A stretch of DNA of 64,000 nt from an uncultured Clostridia bacterium (GTDB lineage: Bacteria; Bacillota; Clostridia; Saccharofermentanales; Saccharofermentanaceae), in the NCBI GenBank assembly GCA_947303185.1, contig CAMYXF010000004.1, forward strand, positions 151,406 to 215,405, read 5' to 3'. The notes under the pieces are model-generated. The model searched no databases. It worked only from the letters and a program-made list of their open reading frames with translations, and was not told where the DNA came from. The translations under genes were made by a program, and so were the position numbers. This document shows, piece by piece, positions 25,619 to 34,680 of this stretch (position 1 is the stretch's first letter; each line of letters opens with the position of its first letter).

Positions 25619-28600
25619 TTACTTAATATCAGCGTGATAATCCTGAAGTGCTTTTACCTCGAAGACTCTCTCCTTAGCGGCCTTGATACCTTCTGCGCAA
25701 GCCTTTGCAGCAGCCATTGTCGTGATGTACGGAACGTGCTGGCGGATTGCGTCCTTACGGATGTAGGAGTCGTCGTGAGCAGATGTCTTACCTGCAGGTG
25801 TATTGATTACGAGATCAACGTCACGGTTGAGGATCATGTCGCCGATGTTAGGTCTTCCCTCGTAGAGCTTCTTAACCTTCTCAGCCTTGATGCCTGCCTT
25901 GTCGATCATGTCGAATGTGCCGCCTGTAGCGAAGATCTTGAATCCGAGATCCGAGAACATCTGTGCAACTTCGATGAGGTCAACCTTGTCGAGGTCAGAT
26001 ACTGAAAGGAGTACGCTGCCTTCTAACGGAAGCTCTGTCTTTGTTGCTTCCTGAGCCTTGAAGCTTGCTTCACCGAAGTGAGTTGCAAGACCAAGAACCT
26101 CACCTGTGGATCTCATCTCAGGTCCGAGGATAGGGTCAACTTCCTGGAACATGTTGAACGGGAATACAGCTTCCTTAACTCCGTAGTGAGGGATTACCTT
26201 ATCGTGGAGTTCCGGTACCGGTGAAGGTCTGCCTGTGAGGTGGCTTGTCATGATGTCAGTTGCGATCTTAACCATGTTTGTGCCTGTAACCTTTGATACG
26301 AGCGGTACTGTTCTTGATGCACGGGGGTTAGCCTCGAGTACGAAAACGACACCGTCTTCGATTGCGTACTGCATGTTCATGAGACCTACGACATGCATCT
26401 CGACAGCGATCTTTCTTGTGTACTCCTTGATCGTCTCAACGATCTCAGGTGAAAGATTTTTCGAAGGCAGGATGCAAGCAGAGTCACCGGAGTGAATACC
26501 TGCAAGCTCGATGTGCTCCATGACTGCAGGAACGTAACAGTTTGTACCATCGGAGATAGCGTCTGCCTCGCACTCTGTTGCGTGGTGCAGGAAACGGTCG
26601 ATGAGGATCGGTCTGTCAGGTGTAACGCCTACTGCGGCATTCATGTAGACACGCATCATCTCATCATCGTGAACGACTTCCATTCCTCTTCCGCCGAGAA
26701 CGTAAGAAGGACGAACCATTACGGGGTAGCCGATCTTGTTTGCGATAGCGATAGCTTCGTCAGCGTTGATAGCCATACCAGCTTCAGGCATCGGGATGCC
26801 GAGGCGGTTCATCATTGCACGGAAGTGATCTCTGTCTTCTGCGAGATCGATCGTCTCAGGTGTTGTACCTAAGATGTTTACGCCGTTTGCCTTAAGGCTT
26901 GCAGCAAGGTTCAGAGGTGTCTGGCCGCCGAACTGTGCGATAACGCCGAGAGGCTTCTCCTTCTCGTGAATTGCGAGAACGTCTTCAAGTGTAAGAGGCT
27001 CGAAATAGAGCTTATCTGATGTATCGTAGTCTGTAGAAACCGTCTCAGGGTTGCAGTTAACGATGATGGACTCGAAGCCGAGCTTCTTGAGAGCCAGAGC
27101 AGCGTGAACGCAGCAGTAGTCGAACTCGATACCCTGACCGATTCTGTTAGGACCGCCGCCAAGGATCATGATCTTCTTGTTGTTTGAAACGGGTGACTTG
27201 TCTTCAATATGATAGGAAGAATAATAGTAAGCAGCATCCTGTGTTCCGGATACGTGAACGCCTTCCCATGCTTCCTTGATTCCGTATTCATAACGTGCTT
27301 TTCTGATGAGGTCCTCAGATACGCTCAAGAGCTGTGAGAGATACTTATCAGAGAAACCGTCGAGCTTAGCCTGACGGAGAACGGGCTCAGCAGGAATTCT
27401 GCCTGCACCCTTGAGGAGCTCTTCCTCTTCTTCAACGAGCTCTTTCATCTGCTCGATGAACCAGTGCTTGATCTTTGTGAGCTCGAAAAGTTCATCTACT
27501 GTAGCGCCCTTGCGGAGAGCCTCATACATGATGAACTGACGCTCGGAAGAAGGCTGTGTAAGCTTGAGCATGAGCTCTTCTTTTGTAAGCTTGTTGAAGT
27601 CCTTAGCAAAGCCGAGACCGTATCTGTCCTTCTCCAAAGATCTGATAGCCTTCTGGAAAGCTTCCTTGTATGTCTTGCCGATGCTCATGACTTCGCCTAC
27701 GGCTCTCATCTGTGTGCCGAGCTTGTCCTGAGCTCCGTGGAACTTCTCGAAAGCCCATCTTGCGAACTTGATTACGACATAGTCGCCGTCCGGATAGTAC
27801 TTGTCGAGTGTGCCGTACTTGCCGCAAGGAATCTCATCAAGTGTAAGACCGCAAGCGAGCATAGCGGATACGAGAGCAATCGGGAATCCTGTTGCCTTTG
27901 AAGCAAGAGCAGAAGATCTTGATGTTCTCGGGTTAATCTCGATAACAACGATTCTTCCTGTCTTGGGATCGTGAGCGAACTGGCAGTTACAACCTCCGAT
28001 AACCTCGATAGCCTTAACGATTCTGTATGAGTAATCCTGGAGCTTGTCCTGTACTTCCTGTGAGATAGTAAGCATAGGAGCTGAGCAGAAAGAGTCACCT
28101 GTGTGAACGCCGATAGGGTCGATGTTCTCGATGAAGCAGACTGTGATGACGTTGTTCTTAGCGTCTCTTACTACCTCGAGCTCGAGTTCTTCCCAACCGC
28201 TGATGGACTCTTCTACGAGTACCTGGTGGATCATGGAAGCTGCAAGACCTCTCTCAACGACTGTCTTGAGCTCGTCGATGTTGTAAACGAGGCCGCCGCC
28301 TGCGCCACCCATTGTGTAAGCAGGTCTGATAACTACAGGGTAACCAAGATCTTCTGCGATCTTGATTGCCTCTTCTACTGAATATGCTTCGTGGGATCTG
28401 GGCATCTCGATTCCGAGAGATGTCATTGTCTCCTTGAATTCGATTCTGTCTTCGCCTCTCTCGATGGCATCAACCTGAACACCGATAACCTGTACGTTGT
28501 ACTTTTCGAGAACGCCGGCCTGTGAGAGCTCAGAGCAGAGGTTAAGACCAGACTGTCCGCCTAAGTTAGGGAGAAGCGCATCAGGACGCTCCTTAGCAAT

Positions 28601-28831
28601 GATCTGCTCAAGACGCTTAACATTGAGCGGCTCGATGTAGGTTCTGTCTGCAACATCAGGGTCTGTCATGATGGTAGCAGGGTTTGAGTTAACGAGGACG
28701 ATCTCGTAACCGAGCTTTCTCAAAGCTTTGCATGCCTGAGTACCGGAATAGTCGAACTCGCATGCCTGGCCGATGATGATAGGACCTGAACCGATGATAA
28801 GGATCTTGTTGATATCTTCTCTCTTTGGCAT
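25619..28831 (-). CDS. carB: Carbamoyl-phosphate synthase large subunit
   Basis: CarB makes carbamoyl phosphate from bicarbonate, glutamine-derived ammonia and ATP for pyrimidine and arginine synthesis. The 1,070 residues show the duplicated ATP-grasp architecture: KILIIGSGPIIIGQACEFDYSG and KIMILGGGPNRIGQGIEFDYC head the two halves. An oligomerisation domain sits between them, and the C-terminal MGS-like allosteric domain (FKIFATGGTFDMIDKAGI) closes the protein. Length is normal. It stands alone with its own terminator; carA is not adjacent, which is less common than a carAB operon. Confidence 0.98.
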   Translation of the reverse strand: MPKREDINKILIIGSGPIIIGQACEFDYSGTQACKALRKLGYEIVLVNSNPATIMTDPDVADRTYIEPLNVKRLEQIIAKERPDALLPNLGGQSGLNLCSELSQAGVLEKYNVQVIGVQVDAIERGEDRIEFKETMTSLGIEMPRSHEAYSVEEAIKIAEDLGYPVVIRPAYTMGGAGGGLVYNIDELKTVVERGLAASMIHQVLVEESISGWEELELEVVRDAKNNVITVCFIENIDPIGVHTGDSFCSAPMLTISQEVQDKLQDYSYRIVKAIEVIGGCNCQFAHDPKTGRIVVIEINPRTSRSSALASKATGFPIALVSAMLACGLTLDEIPCGKYGTLDKYYPDGDYVVIKFARWAFEKFHGAQDKLGTQMRAVGEVMSIGKTYKEAFQKAIRSLEKDRYGLGFAKDFNKLTKEELMLKLTQPSSERQFIMYEALRKGATVDELFELTKIKHWFIEQMKELVEEEEELLKGAGRIPAEPVLRQAKLDGFSDKYLSQLLSVSEDLIRKARYEYGIKEAWEGVHVSGTQDAAYYYSSYHIEDKSPVSNNKKIMILGGGPNRIGQGIEFDYCCVHAALALKKLGFESIIVNCNPETVSTDYDTSDKLYFEPLTLEDVLAIHEKEKPLGVIAQFGGQTPLNLAASLKANGVNILGTTPETIDLAEDRDHFRAMMNRLGIPMPEAGMAINADEAIAIANKIGYPVMVRPSYVLGGRGMEVVHDDEMMRVYMNAAVGVTPDRPILIDRFLHHATECEADAISDGTNCYVPAVMEHIELAGIHSGDSACILPSKNLSPEIVETIKEYTRKIAVEMHVVGLMNMQYAIEDGVVFVLEANPRASRTVPLVSKVTGTNMVKIATDIMTSHLTGRPSPVPELHDKVIPHYGVKEAVFPFNMFQEVDPILGPEMRSTGEVLGLATHFGEASFKAQEATKTELPLEGSVLLSVSDLDKVDLIEVAQMFSDLGFKIFATGGTFDMIDKAGIKAEKVKKLYEGRPNIGDMILNRDVDLVINTPAGKTSAHDDSYIRKDAIRQHVPYITTMAAAKACAEGIKAAKERVFEVKALQDYHADIK

Positions 28832-28902
28832 ATTCTTGCCCCTTTCTTATTAGGACTTATATAAAATTACTGCGTAGAATTTTATCACAGATTATCCGTA
28901 CT

Positions 28903-28930
28903 TTGCACAGCAAAAATTATGGATTAGAAT
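28903..28930 (+). promoter_or_regulatory. Promoter of the nuclease lipoprotein gene, predicted to give a leaderless transcript
   Basis: TTGCAC (28903-28908) and TAGAAT (28925-28930) are separated by 16 bp. A normal start site 7 nt after the -10 box would fall on the ATG at 28937. No Shine-Dalgarno sequence lies in the 6 nt between, which agrees with a leaderless mRNA. Confidence 0.5.
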
Positions 28931-28936
28931 ACTTTC

Positions 28937-29608
28937 ATGAAAAATGTAATAAAGCCCGACAGTTATAACGATTCACGCACCGCGAAAAGCCTTAATTCCG
29001 GCCTTTCCGGGCGTTTAATACCTACCATCGCACTCGGCTTAACACTTGCAGCCGTTCCGCTGACCGGCTGTCTTATTGATGACCCTGCCCTGACAGACTA
29101 TCAGCCGACGAATGTTGTGACCCAGGCGGTCGTTCAGGAAGAGCCCGTCCAGAGTGCCATTTCAGAAGAGTCTTCAAATGACGGCGAACTTCCTTACGGT
29201 GTCACGATCCAGATCGACACCTCTTCCCTGATCGAATGTGACCTTGAGCGTGTGGTCGACGGTGACACGATAATTGTCCACGATCCCGACGGCAATCGTC
29301 TCAGAGTACGACTCACCGGCATCAACGCTCCCGAATCGGTTCACGAAGACGAGAGCAAGAACACCGAAGAAGGACGCCAGGCTTCCGCTTTCATGAAAGA
29401 ACTTTTGGAAGACGTTGAGGTCGTCTATCTCGAATACGATGAAGCTCAGTTCGACCAGTACGAGAGAACATTAGCTTACGTCTGGATCGACATCGACGGC
29501 ACATATGTCATGGTCAATGAGATCTTGCTAGCGACCGACTACGCAGAGCCCGTGTACATCAAACCGAACCTCAGGTACGCGGACATTTTCAGACAGTACG
29601 AAGGATAA
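28937..29608 (+). CDS. Secreted thermonuclease-like (SNase-domain) lipoprotein
   Basis: The 223-residue protein has a long basic N-region, a hydrophobic core and a lipobox LTGC with Cys45, so it is probably anchored outside the membrane. After a Glu/Ser-rich linker comes a staphylococcal nuclease domain (about residues 100-215). VVDGDTIIVHDPDGNRLRVRLTGINAPES carries the catalytic Arg and Glu region, and FDQYERTLAYVW the second catalytic Arg. It would degrade DNA or RNA outside the cell, for nutrition or DNA processing. It is a single-gene unit between carB and a convergent gene. Confidence 0.88.
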   Translation: MKNVIKPDSYNDSRTAKSLNSGLSGRLIPTIALGLTLAAVPLTGCLIDDPALTDYQPTNVVTQAVVQEEPVQSAISEESSNDGELPYGVTIQIDTSSLIECDLERVVDGDTIIVHDPDGNRLRVRLTGINAPESVHEDESKNTEEGRQASAFMKELLEDVEVVYLEYDEAQFDQYERTLAYVWIDIDGTYVMVNEILLATDYAEPVYIKPNLRYADIFRQYEG

Positions 29609-29614
29609 AATATA

Positions 29615-29648
29615 GGGGCGGCCTCATAAATCGAGACAGCCCCTTTTT
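29615..29648 (+). terminator. Terminator of the nuclease gene
   Basis: An imperfect stem GGGGCGGCCTC/GAGACAGCCCC with a T5 tract follows the stop codon. Confidence 0.7.
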
Positions 29649-29682
29649 CAAGATCACCCTGAGATATTTTCTTTTTACTGTA

Positions 29683-31101
29683 TTACTCGTATCCCCTGCG
29701 CTTCATGCGTTTGTAGTCTTCGTCATCATCCTCGATATCGCTTTTCGCGGACTGGAAGAATGCGGGATCAAATTCCGGCTCGCTAGGCTGGAACGGCTGA
29801 GCAGGCTGGCTTGTGCCTGAAACGTCAGGATAATCAGCCTTCGGGTACTCGGCCTTGGGATACTCCGCCTTCGGATACTCGGCAGTGAGCGGAGTCACGT
29901 CAGCCTTCTTTTTGCCCTTGATAAGACCCTTAACCGTTTGGAAGAAAACCGTAAAAGATATGATGCTCCAAACGACGCCGAAAATAATGGTGAAAATGCC
30001 CATCATTGGGTCATTCGCAGAACCTAATGTGACGAGGCCTGTGACGGTAATGCCTACGCCGGCAACGAGGAACGGAATTATGAAGAGAAAGCTGAAAACG
30101 GATCCAACCTTAGAAATCTTTTCCGTGCTCTCGCTAAACGATTTTGAATAACCGTTTACGGGCACACCGCCTATCGAAGGTGACTCAGCGACATCATTCA
30201 CATCAAGCGGAACTTCCTCATATTCAACATCTCTGTCTCTCTTGTAAGCCTTAACTGACATGATGATCATCGGGATGAAGATGCCCATAGAAAACAGCAT
30301 CGGGAATGATGAAGTAAGCACCCTTAAAAAACTCGTTCCGAGAGTCGGATTGAGCTTGGAATCAGCGTTTTTTACCGCATATTCGAATGCATCTTCAAAA
30401 GCAACGCCGGGACCTGCGCCCTTCTCCAGATCTTCCTGAACGGTCTTTCCAAAGCGTTCAAACATCGTTTCGGTTATGAGCAGATCCGTATCATCGCCCT
30501 GCACTGCTTCCCATGAATAATCGGGAACGTCGATCTTGCCCTGTTCGTAAAGACTCTGGCTCTGCTTGGGAACCGAATAAACGATTACAAAGTGTTTCTC
30601 ATCCTGGAAATTGTCCGTGTATTTGAAGAAAGTATACGATTCAAGATCATCATATGAATGTGTCAGATTCTCATTGTATCTGAAGTTCCATTCTTCATCG
30701 TTAACCGTGTAAATTACCGGACAGATTCCGGTCAGAACATAGTATTCTTCGATTTTCTCAGTAAGCGCGTCATCGTCTTCAATAACGTTTGCGTCGTCAT
30801 AGACTTTCGGCGAATCATAAAGGCCGTTCAGTCTTCTCGGCTTGTCCTGGAAAATTACCATGCTCGTCACACCGAGGAAAAACAGCGCCATAACAATGAC
30901 GATGATTAATCCGGACAGACCCGACCTCTGGGGCATGGTCCTTGCGTAAACATACTCGTCTACACCGGTGTTTCTGTGATGTCTTATGTAGCGTCTTGCA
31001 CCCGGATAGTAATGGTTCGATACACGATTGCTTGAGCCTCCGGATGAACCGCCGCCGTGAAATCCGCCTCCGTGCGAACCGCCGCCTGATGAATGTGGCA
31101 T
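29683..31101 (-). CDS. TPM-domain-like membrane protein with AEYPK tandem repeats
   Basis: A 472-residue protein of uncertain function. It opens with a Gly/His/Ser-rich segment (GGGSHGGGFHGGGSSGG). A membrane helix (about 64-84) follows, then an extracytoplasmic alpha/beta region resembling the TPM domain (YDDANVIEDDDALTEKIEEYYVLTGICPVIYTV). Three more membrane helices lie in the second half. The C-terminal tail has AEYPK in three tandem copies plus a diverged ADYPD unit, then an acidic end. TPM proteins have been linked to photosystem repair in plants and to envelope functions in bacteria; none of that can be assigned here. It lies 24 bp downstream of the divergent-free ATG region of its own operon, with AGGGGAGG before the start. 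Confidence 0.65.
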   Translation of the reverse strand: MPHSSGGGSHGGGFHGGGSSGGSSNRVSNHYYPGARRYIRHHRNTGVDEYVYARTMPQRSGLSGLIIVIVMALFFLGVTSMVIFQDKPRRLNGLYDSPKVYDDANVIEDDDALTEKIEEYYVLTGICPVIYTVNDEEWNFRYNENLTHSYDDLESYTFFKYTDNFQDEKHFVIVYSVPKQSQSLYEQGKIDVPDYSWEAVQGDDTDLLITETMFERFGKTVQEDLEKGAGPGVAFEDAFEYAVKNADSKLNPTLGTSFLRVLTSSFPMLFSMGIFIPMIIMSVKAYKRDRDVEYEEVPLDVNDVAESPSIGGVPVNGYSKSFSESTEKISKVGSVFSFLFIIPFLVAGVGITVTGLVTLGSANDPMMGIFTIIFGVVWSIISFTVFFQTVKGLIKGKKKADVTPLTAEYPKAEYPKAEYPKADYPDVSGTSQPAQPFQPSEPEFDPAFFQSAKSDIEDDDEDYKRMKRRGYE

Positions 31102-31125
31102 TTTCCTAATCCTCCCCTTTATCCC

Positions 31126-31455
31126 TTATTGTTTAGGTACTACAGCATAGAAAACGAGGTCTTCCGTGCCGTTGTTTATCAATGAATGTGAGTGTCCTTC
31201 CGGGCAATAGTGAACTTCGCCGGACTTTATAGGATATTCCTCGTCATCGAAAAGTATCTTTCCCTCACCTTCCAATATGAAAAACACCTCACAGGTGCCC
31301 TCATGCTTGTGGTAACCGATGGATGCTCCTGAAGGAAGCTTTCCCTGCATCATTTTGTTGACGCCGTCGGTGAACATCTTGTTGTAAAAGACACCCTCAC
31401 CGCCCTTGAAAGCCGGATTCGGTGTCCATTCCATCTGATTGTAGTCGTTTTTCAT
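31126..31455 (-). CDS. Small single-domain cupin protein
   Basis: The 109-residue protein is one cupin barrel. Motif 1 is seen in GYHKHEGTCEVFFILEGEGKILFDDEEYPI (metal-type His residues) and motif 2 in VHYCPEGHSHSLINNG. Proteins of this size often are isomerases, sensors or storage-type metal proteins, and no specific role can be stated. GGAGG precedes the ATG. A copy of the 16-nt palindrome lies about 33 bp upstream of its start (31488-31504 region), in promoter position. Confidence 0.85.
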   Translation of the reverse strand: MKNDYNQMEWTPNPAFKGGEGVFYNKMFTDGVNKMMQGKLPSGASIGYHKHEGTCEVFFILEGEGKILFDDEEYPIKSGEVHYCPEGHSHSLINNGTEDLVFYAVVPKQ

Positions 31456-31488
31456 AAAATCCTCCGTATTGCCCTAGTTTTAGGATTT

Positions 31489-31504
31489 TGTAACATTGTT
31501 ACAC
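31489..31504 (-). repeat. Copy of the 16-nt palindrome GTGTAACAATGTTACA upstream of the cupin gene
   Basis: On the minus strand the sequence reads GTGTAACAATGTTACA and is followed by AAAT, the same extension as the copy at 4431-4446. It lies in the 95-bp gap between the methylase-like gene and the cupin gene, where it could be an operator for the latter. Confidence 0.7.
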
Positions 31505-31550
31505 TTGCGTTTTTCCTGTCATTTTTGCCGTTTTCCACCCCTGCGCGCCC

Positions 31551-32360
31551 CTAATTGAACGTCTCGAGCGCCTCATCGATATTGATATCGGAATACTCGA
31601 CTTCGCAGGAGAAAACTCTGGCGACATCTTCCATTCCGCACCCCTTGATCAGGAGGTCAGCAAGGAGCCAGCATGCCTCTGCGGCAAATCTTCCTGCTCC
31701 TTTGTAACGGTACAGGAGGTAAGCAGCAAAGTTCGTGAACTCTTTCTCGTTCTCTGTTATTGCCTTGTCCTCTTCTGCCTCATCGACCGGTTCTTCGATT
31801 ATCTTGCTCAAAAGAGTGCTCCACTTGGGATCCATGACTTCCATGCCGTCGAAGATCTCTGCCCTGAGCTTTGAGTTTGCCCTGCGGCCGCCGCTGATGG
31901 CCTTAAGTCTTTCTGATAAAGGCTTTCCGGCATCGTAAATTGCTTTTACGTAGTCCGGGAGTTCCATTTTCGAGCCATCGTCGCCGATAAGCTTGAATTC
32001 TCCGTCATAAGTCAGGACGAGTCTGCATGCTTCCTCACAGACAAGACCGATGCCGGCTTCCGTGTGGTTTTCGAACTCGTTATAAAATCTCGGGTGCTCT
32101 TTGCAGATATCGCAGAGATAATCTTCGCCGTGCTTGATTATCATCTCGCAGAGGTTGTCGTCCCTTAAAAAAGGGCATCTGCCGTCCTCTTCGAGTACGA
32201 AACAGCCGTCCTTGATCTTGCACGCAACATCAGGATCAGCCTTAAATCTTGCAAGAGAATCCTTGTCGATGCCGATTACCCAGCCCGCGCAGCAAGTGTG
32301 AACGCAGTTACCGGCTTTGCATTTGAAATCCTGACAGTAATCCGGCCAGTAAGTAGTCAT
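31551..32360 (-). CDS. FliB-like (flagellin lysine-N-methylase family) cysteine-rich protein
   Basis: The 269-residue protein begins TTYWPDYCQDFKCKAGNCVHTCCAGWVIGIDKDSL. It has a dense set of cysteines (also GRCPFLRDDNLCEMI and YLCDICKEHPRFYNEF), matching the FliB/YkgJ-type metal-cluster family used for lysine N-methylation of flagellin. There are no flagellar genes in this window, so the target is unknown; a surface protein is possible. The ATG at 32360 is preferred over one 6 nt upstream because GGGGAGAG would otherwise touch the start codon. Confidence 0.8.
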   Translation of the reverse strand: MTTYWPDYCQDFKCKAGNCVHTCCAGWVIGIDKDSLARFKADPDVACKIKDGCFVLEEDGRCPFLRDDNLCEMIIKHGEDYLCDICKEHPRFYNEFENHTEAGIGLVCEEACRLVLTYDGEFKLIGDDGSKMELPDYVKAIYDAGKPLSERLKAISGGRRANSKLRAEIFDGMEVMDPKWSTLLSKIIEEPVDEAEEDKAITENEKEFTNFAAYLLYRYKGAGRFAAEACWLLADLLIKGCGMEDVARVFSCEVEYSDINIDEALETFN

Positions 32361-32650
32361 GCACATCTCTCCCCTTATTTATTCCAAATGAAATTATATC
32401 ACGATATCGGGCCAATCAAATTTGATTTAGAAAATACGGTGTGTATAATCTATCCCGGCAGAAAGAGAACGCTTAGCGCCTGTGGCGGATCCGGCACGAA
32501 TCTTTATAGGCTTCGCAGGCAGCCGGTTCGTGTACGATCTTGTAGAATTCAAGTTACACTTGAATTTAATGATTTCTCTTTCTGCTTAATTATTGCAAAT
32601 AAAACGGGCACCTCGTAATGAGATGCCCGCGTTTTTTGTTTTTGTAAATC
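32361..32650. other. Intergenic region with two hairpins and no gene
   Basis: It contains a 9-bp perfect stem AATTCAAGT-TAC-ACTTGAATT (32546-32566) and a terminator-like stem at 32605-32629. Between 32450 and 32540 there is a GC-richer stretch with pairs such as CACGAA/TTCGTG that could fold, but it matched no riboswitch or RNA class I know. No reading frame with a ribosome binding site was seen. Confidence 0.4.
32605..32636. terminator. Terminator of GH43 gene, possibly bidirectional
   Basis: CGGGCACCTC pairs with GAGATGCCCG (one mismatch) around a GTAAT loop. T-runs follow on both strands. It lies 22-46 bp after the GH43 stop on the minus strand. Confidence 0.75.
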
Positions 32651-33631
32651 TTACTCGTGATCGTAAGGGTGGATTGTCTCGATAGTGCCGTCTTCTGCGA
32701 TGTTGAGCTTTGTGAACTTAACGCATCTCTTGTGATCGCATCCGCCGGAGAACTTGGCATCGTGATAGAAGAGATACCATTCGCCGTCAACCTCAACGAT
32801 TGAGTGGTGTGTTGTCCAGCCGATAACAGGCTCCATGATCCTTCCCTTGTATGTGAAAGGTCCTTCCGGATTATCGCCTTCAGCATAGCAGAGGTAATGT
32901 GTTGTACCTGTTGAATATGAGAGGTAGTACTTACCGTTGAACTTATGCATCCAGGGACCTTCGAAATAACGGCGGTCTTCGTCCTTAGCCTTGAGGGGCT
33001 CGCCGTTCTCGTCAAGGATCGTGATCATCTTGGGAGCTGCAACGAAGCCGTCCATTGTGGGCTTGAACTGTGCAACCAAGGGTCCAAGAGCCTTCTCGTC
33101 GCCTTCAGGTCTGTGCTCCTGGGGATTGAATGAGCCGGACTGCCACATTTCGAGCTGGCCGCCCCAGAGTCCGCCGTTGTAGCACCAGATCTTGCCGTCG
33201 TCATCAAGAAGGACTGCAGGGTCAATACTGTAGCTGCCCTCGATGGCATTTTCCTGAGCCTTGAAAGGACCTACAGGAGAATCAGACTCAGCAACACCGA
33301 TTCTGAAGATCTCGTTCTTGTCCTTAGCCGGGAAAACAAGATAGTACTTACCGTTTGTATATACAGCATCAGGTGCCCAAAGCTGTCTTCCTACCCACGG
33401 GATATCCTCTTCTCTCAAAGCAACGCCGTTATCAACGCAGTCGCTGTCGAGTGAATCCATGGAAAGGATGTGATAATCCTTCATGACATACTGCTCACCG
33501 TCGTCATCCTCAGGGAGGTCGTTATCTTCGTCATGAGAAGGATAAATGTAGATCTTGCCGTTAAATACGTGTGCAGAAGGATCTGCCGTATAGATGTGTG
33601 TGACAAGTTCTTTTCTCTCGTTCTTTTTCAT
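32651..33631 (-). CDS. Glycoside hydrolase family 43 enzyme (beta-xylosidase / alpha-L-arabinofuranosidase type)
   Basis: GH43 enzymes cut xylose or arabinose from plant hemicellulose fragments. The 326-residue protein has the five-bladed beta-propeller pattern with the three acidic residues in place: ADPSAHVFNGKIYIYPSHDE (base Asp), SIDPAVLLDDDGKIW (second Asp), and RYFEGPWMHKFNGKYYLSYS (acid Glu). There is no signal peptide, so it is cytoplasmic, like the GH3 enzyme at 11.7 kb. I chose ATG 33631 with GAGG 5 nt upstream over a GTG 6 nt earlier. It stands alone, away from the pentose operon. Confidence 0.92.
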   Translation of the reverse strand: MKKNERKELVTHIYTADPSAHVFNGKIYIYPSHDEDNDLPEDDDGEQYVMKDYHILSMDSLDSDCVDNGVALREEDIPWVGRQLWAPDAVYTNGKYYLVFPAKDKNEIFRIGVAESDSPVGPFKAQENAIEGSYSIDPAVLLDDDGKIWCYNGGLWGGQLEMWQSGSFNPQEHRPEGDEKALGPLVAQFKPTMDGFVAAPKMITILDENGEPLKAKDEDRRYFEGPWMHKFNGKYYLSYSTGTTHYLCYAEGDNPEGPFTYKGRIMEPVIGWTTHHSIVEVDGEWYLFYHDAKFSGGCDHKRCVKFTKLNIAEDGTIETIHPYDHE

Positions 33632-33740
33632 AGGCACCTCTTTATAGAAATACTTTTTAGTCTTTTGATAATACTTTTATTCCAAGTGTTTGTAAATAAA
33701 ATATGTTGCTATCTTGGTTGTCGTTTCTTGCGATTTCCCG

Positions 33741-34190
33741 TCAGGCGGTCTTTTTCGCATTGTATTCAAGGAGCTTCTTCGTGTATTCTCCCGCACGTTT
33801 TTTCATTATCAGCACGTCTATCATGAGCGCCGTCACATAGCAGACCACTACGATTGCCACGAAAGCGATCCAGAACATTGTAAATCCACTGCCTGTGAAA
33901 ATCTTCATCCAGTAGAACATCAGTATCTCCACCGGTACGAACATCGCGAAAAACACCGTCAGGTCAAACACGAATCCCCTCTTCTTCATGAACTTCGTGC
34001 AGAACGCGAAAACAAAAGTGAACGACGCCCACGCGCAAAGGAGCAGGAGCTTTAAGAGGAAGCTGACGCTGAGTGTTGCTTTTTCTGTAGCGAGCATCCC
34101 GGCTGCGATTGCCGCACACAGCACGAGCCATGAATATGAGAACGCGAGCGCATTCCTGAAATATGTGAGTAATTTCTTGAAGTCTTCCAT
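33741..34190 (-). CDS. DUF3021 family membrane protein
   Basis: The 149-residue protein has four predicted membrane helices (e.g. AFSYSWLVLCAAIAAGMLA, FFAMFVPVEILMFYWMKIF). Its size and its place immediately downstream of a LytTR regulator fit DUF3021, which habitually pairs with small LytTR proteins in Bacillota. It may act as the membrane partner or inhibitor of the regulator. AAAGGATACACAT precedes the ATG. Confidence 0.75.
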   Translation of the reverse strand: MEDFKKLLTYFRNALAFSYSWLVLCAAIAAGMLATEKATLSVSFLLKLLLLCAWASFTFVFAFCTKFMKKRGFVFDLTVFFAMFVPVEILMFYWMKIFTGSGFTMFWIAFVAIVVVCYVTALMIDVLIMKKRAGEYTKKLLEYNAKKTA

Positions 34191-34209
34191 ATGTGTATCC
34201 TTTTAGGCT

Positions 34210-34650
34210 CTATCCTTCTAAGCCGATCAACTCTTTGAGAGCCTTTACGTTTCTCCTTGAGATCACGATGACCTCGCCATTCGTAAGCGTCGCAAGGATG
34301 TTGCGCGTAACTTCAGGCTTGAGTTTCGTGATCTTGTTGAGGTTCACGATGACTGATTTCGAGGCCCTGAAAAACGTCTTCTCATCGAGCAGCTCCTCAA
34401 GTTCGTAAAGTCTCTTCTCAGTCTGAAGCACGTGGCCCGTCGTGTACAAAAACGTCTTCTTATCAACCGATTCGATGTAAAGGATCTCGTCGATCTGGAC
34501 GTTATAAGTGTTGCCCTCCGACGTCGCCTGCAAACGCTCGTCGAAGCGGCTGATATACCGCTCGAGTCTCTCCGTCTCAGACGTCACTTCACGGCAGTGG
34601 ATCTCCACCGCCGTGCCTGACTCAATATCCTTAGTGATCGTGACTTTCAT
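34210..34650 (-). CDS. LytTR-family DNA-binding regulator
   Basis: The 146-residue protein has a short N-terminal region and a C-terminal LytTR domain (NVQIDEILYIESVDKKTFLYT... FFRASKSVIVNLNKITKLKP... GEVIVISRRNVKALKELIG). It lacks a receiver domain, so it is not a classical response regulator. The ATG at 34650 has TTGGAG upstream; a TTG 12 nt earlier is less likely. It is the middle gene of a three-gene minus-strand cluster with the DUF3021 protein and a multi-pass membrane protein. Confidence 0.88.
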   Translation of the reverse strand: MKVTITKDIESGTAVEIHCREVTSETERLERYISRFDERLQATSEGNTYNVQIDEILYIESVDKKTFLYTTGHVLQTEKRLYELEELLDEKTFFRASKSVIVNLNKITKLKPEVTRNILATLTNGEVIVISRRNVKALKELIGLEG

Positions 34651-34680
34651 CAATGACTCCAATAACCAATAATGGAATCA

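Noticed and set aside
32440..32570. Riboswitch or structured RNA
   Set aside because: Some pairs can be drawn, but no known class matches and there is no plus-strand gene in range to control.
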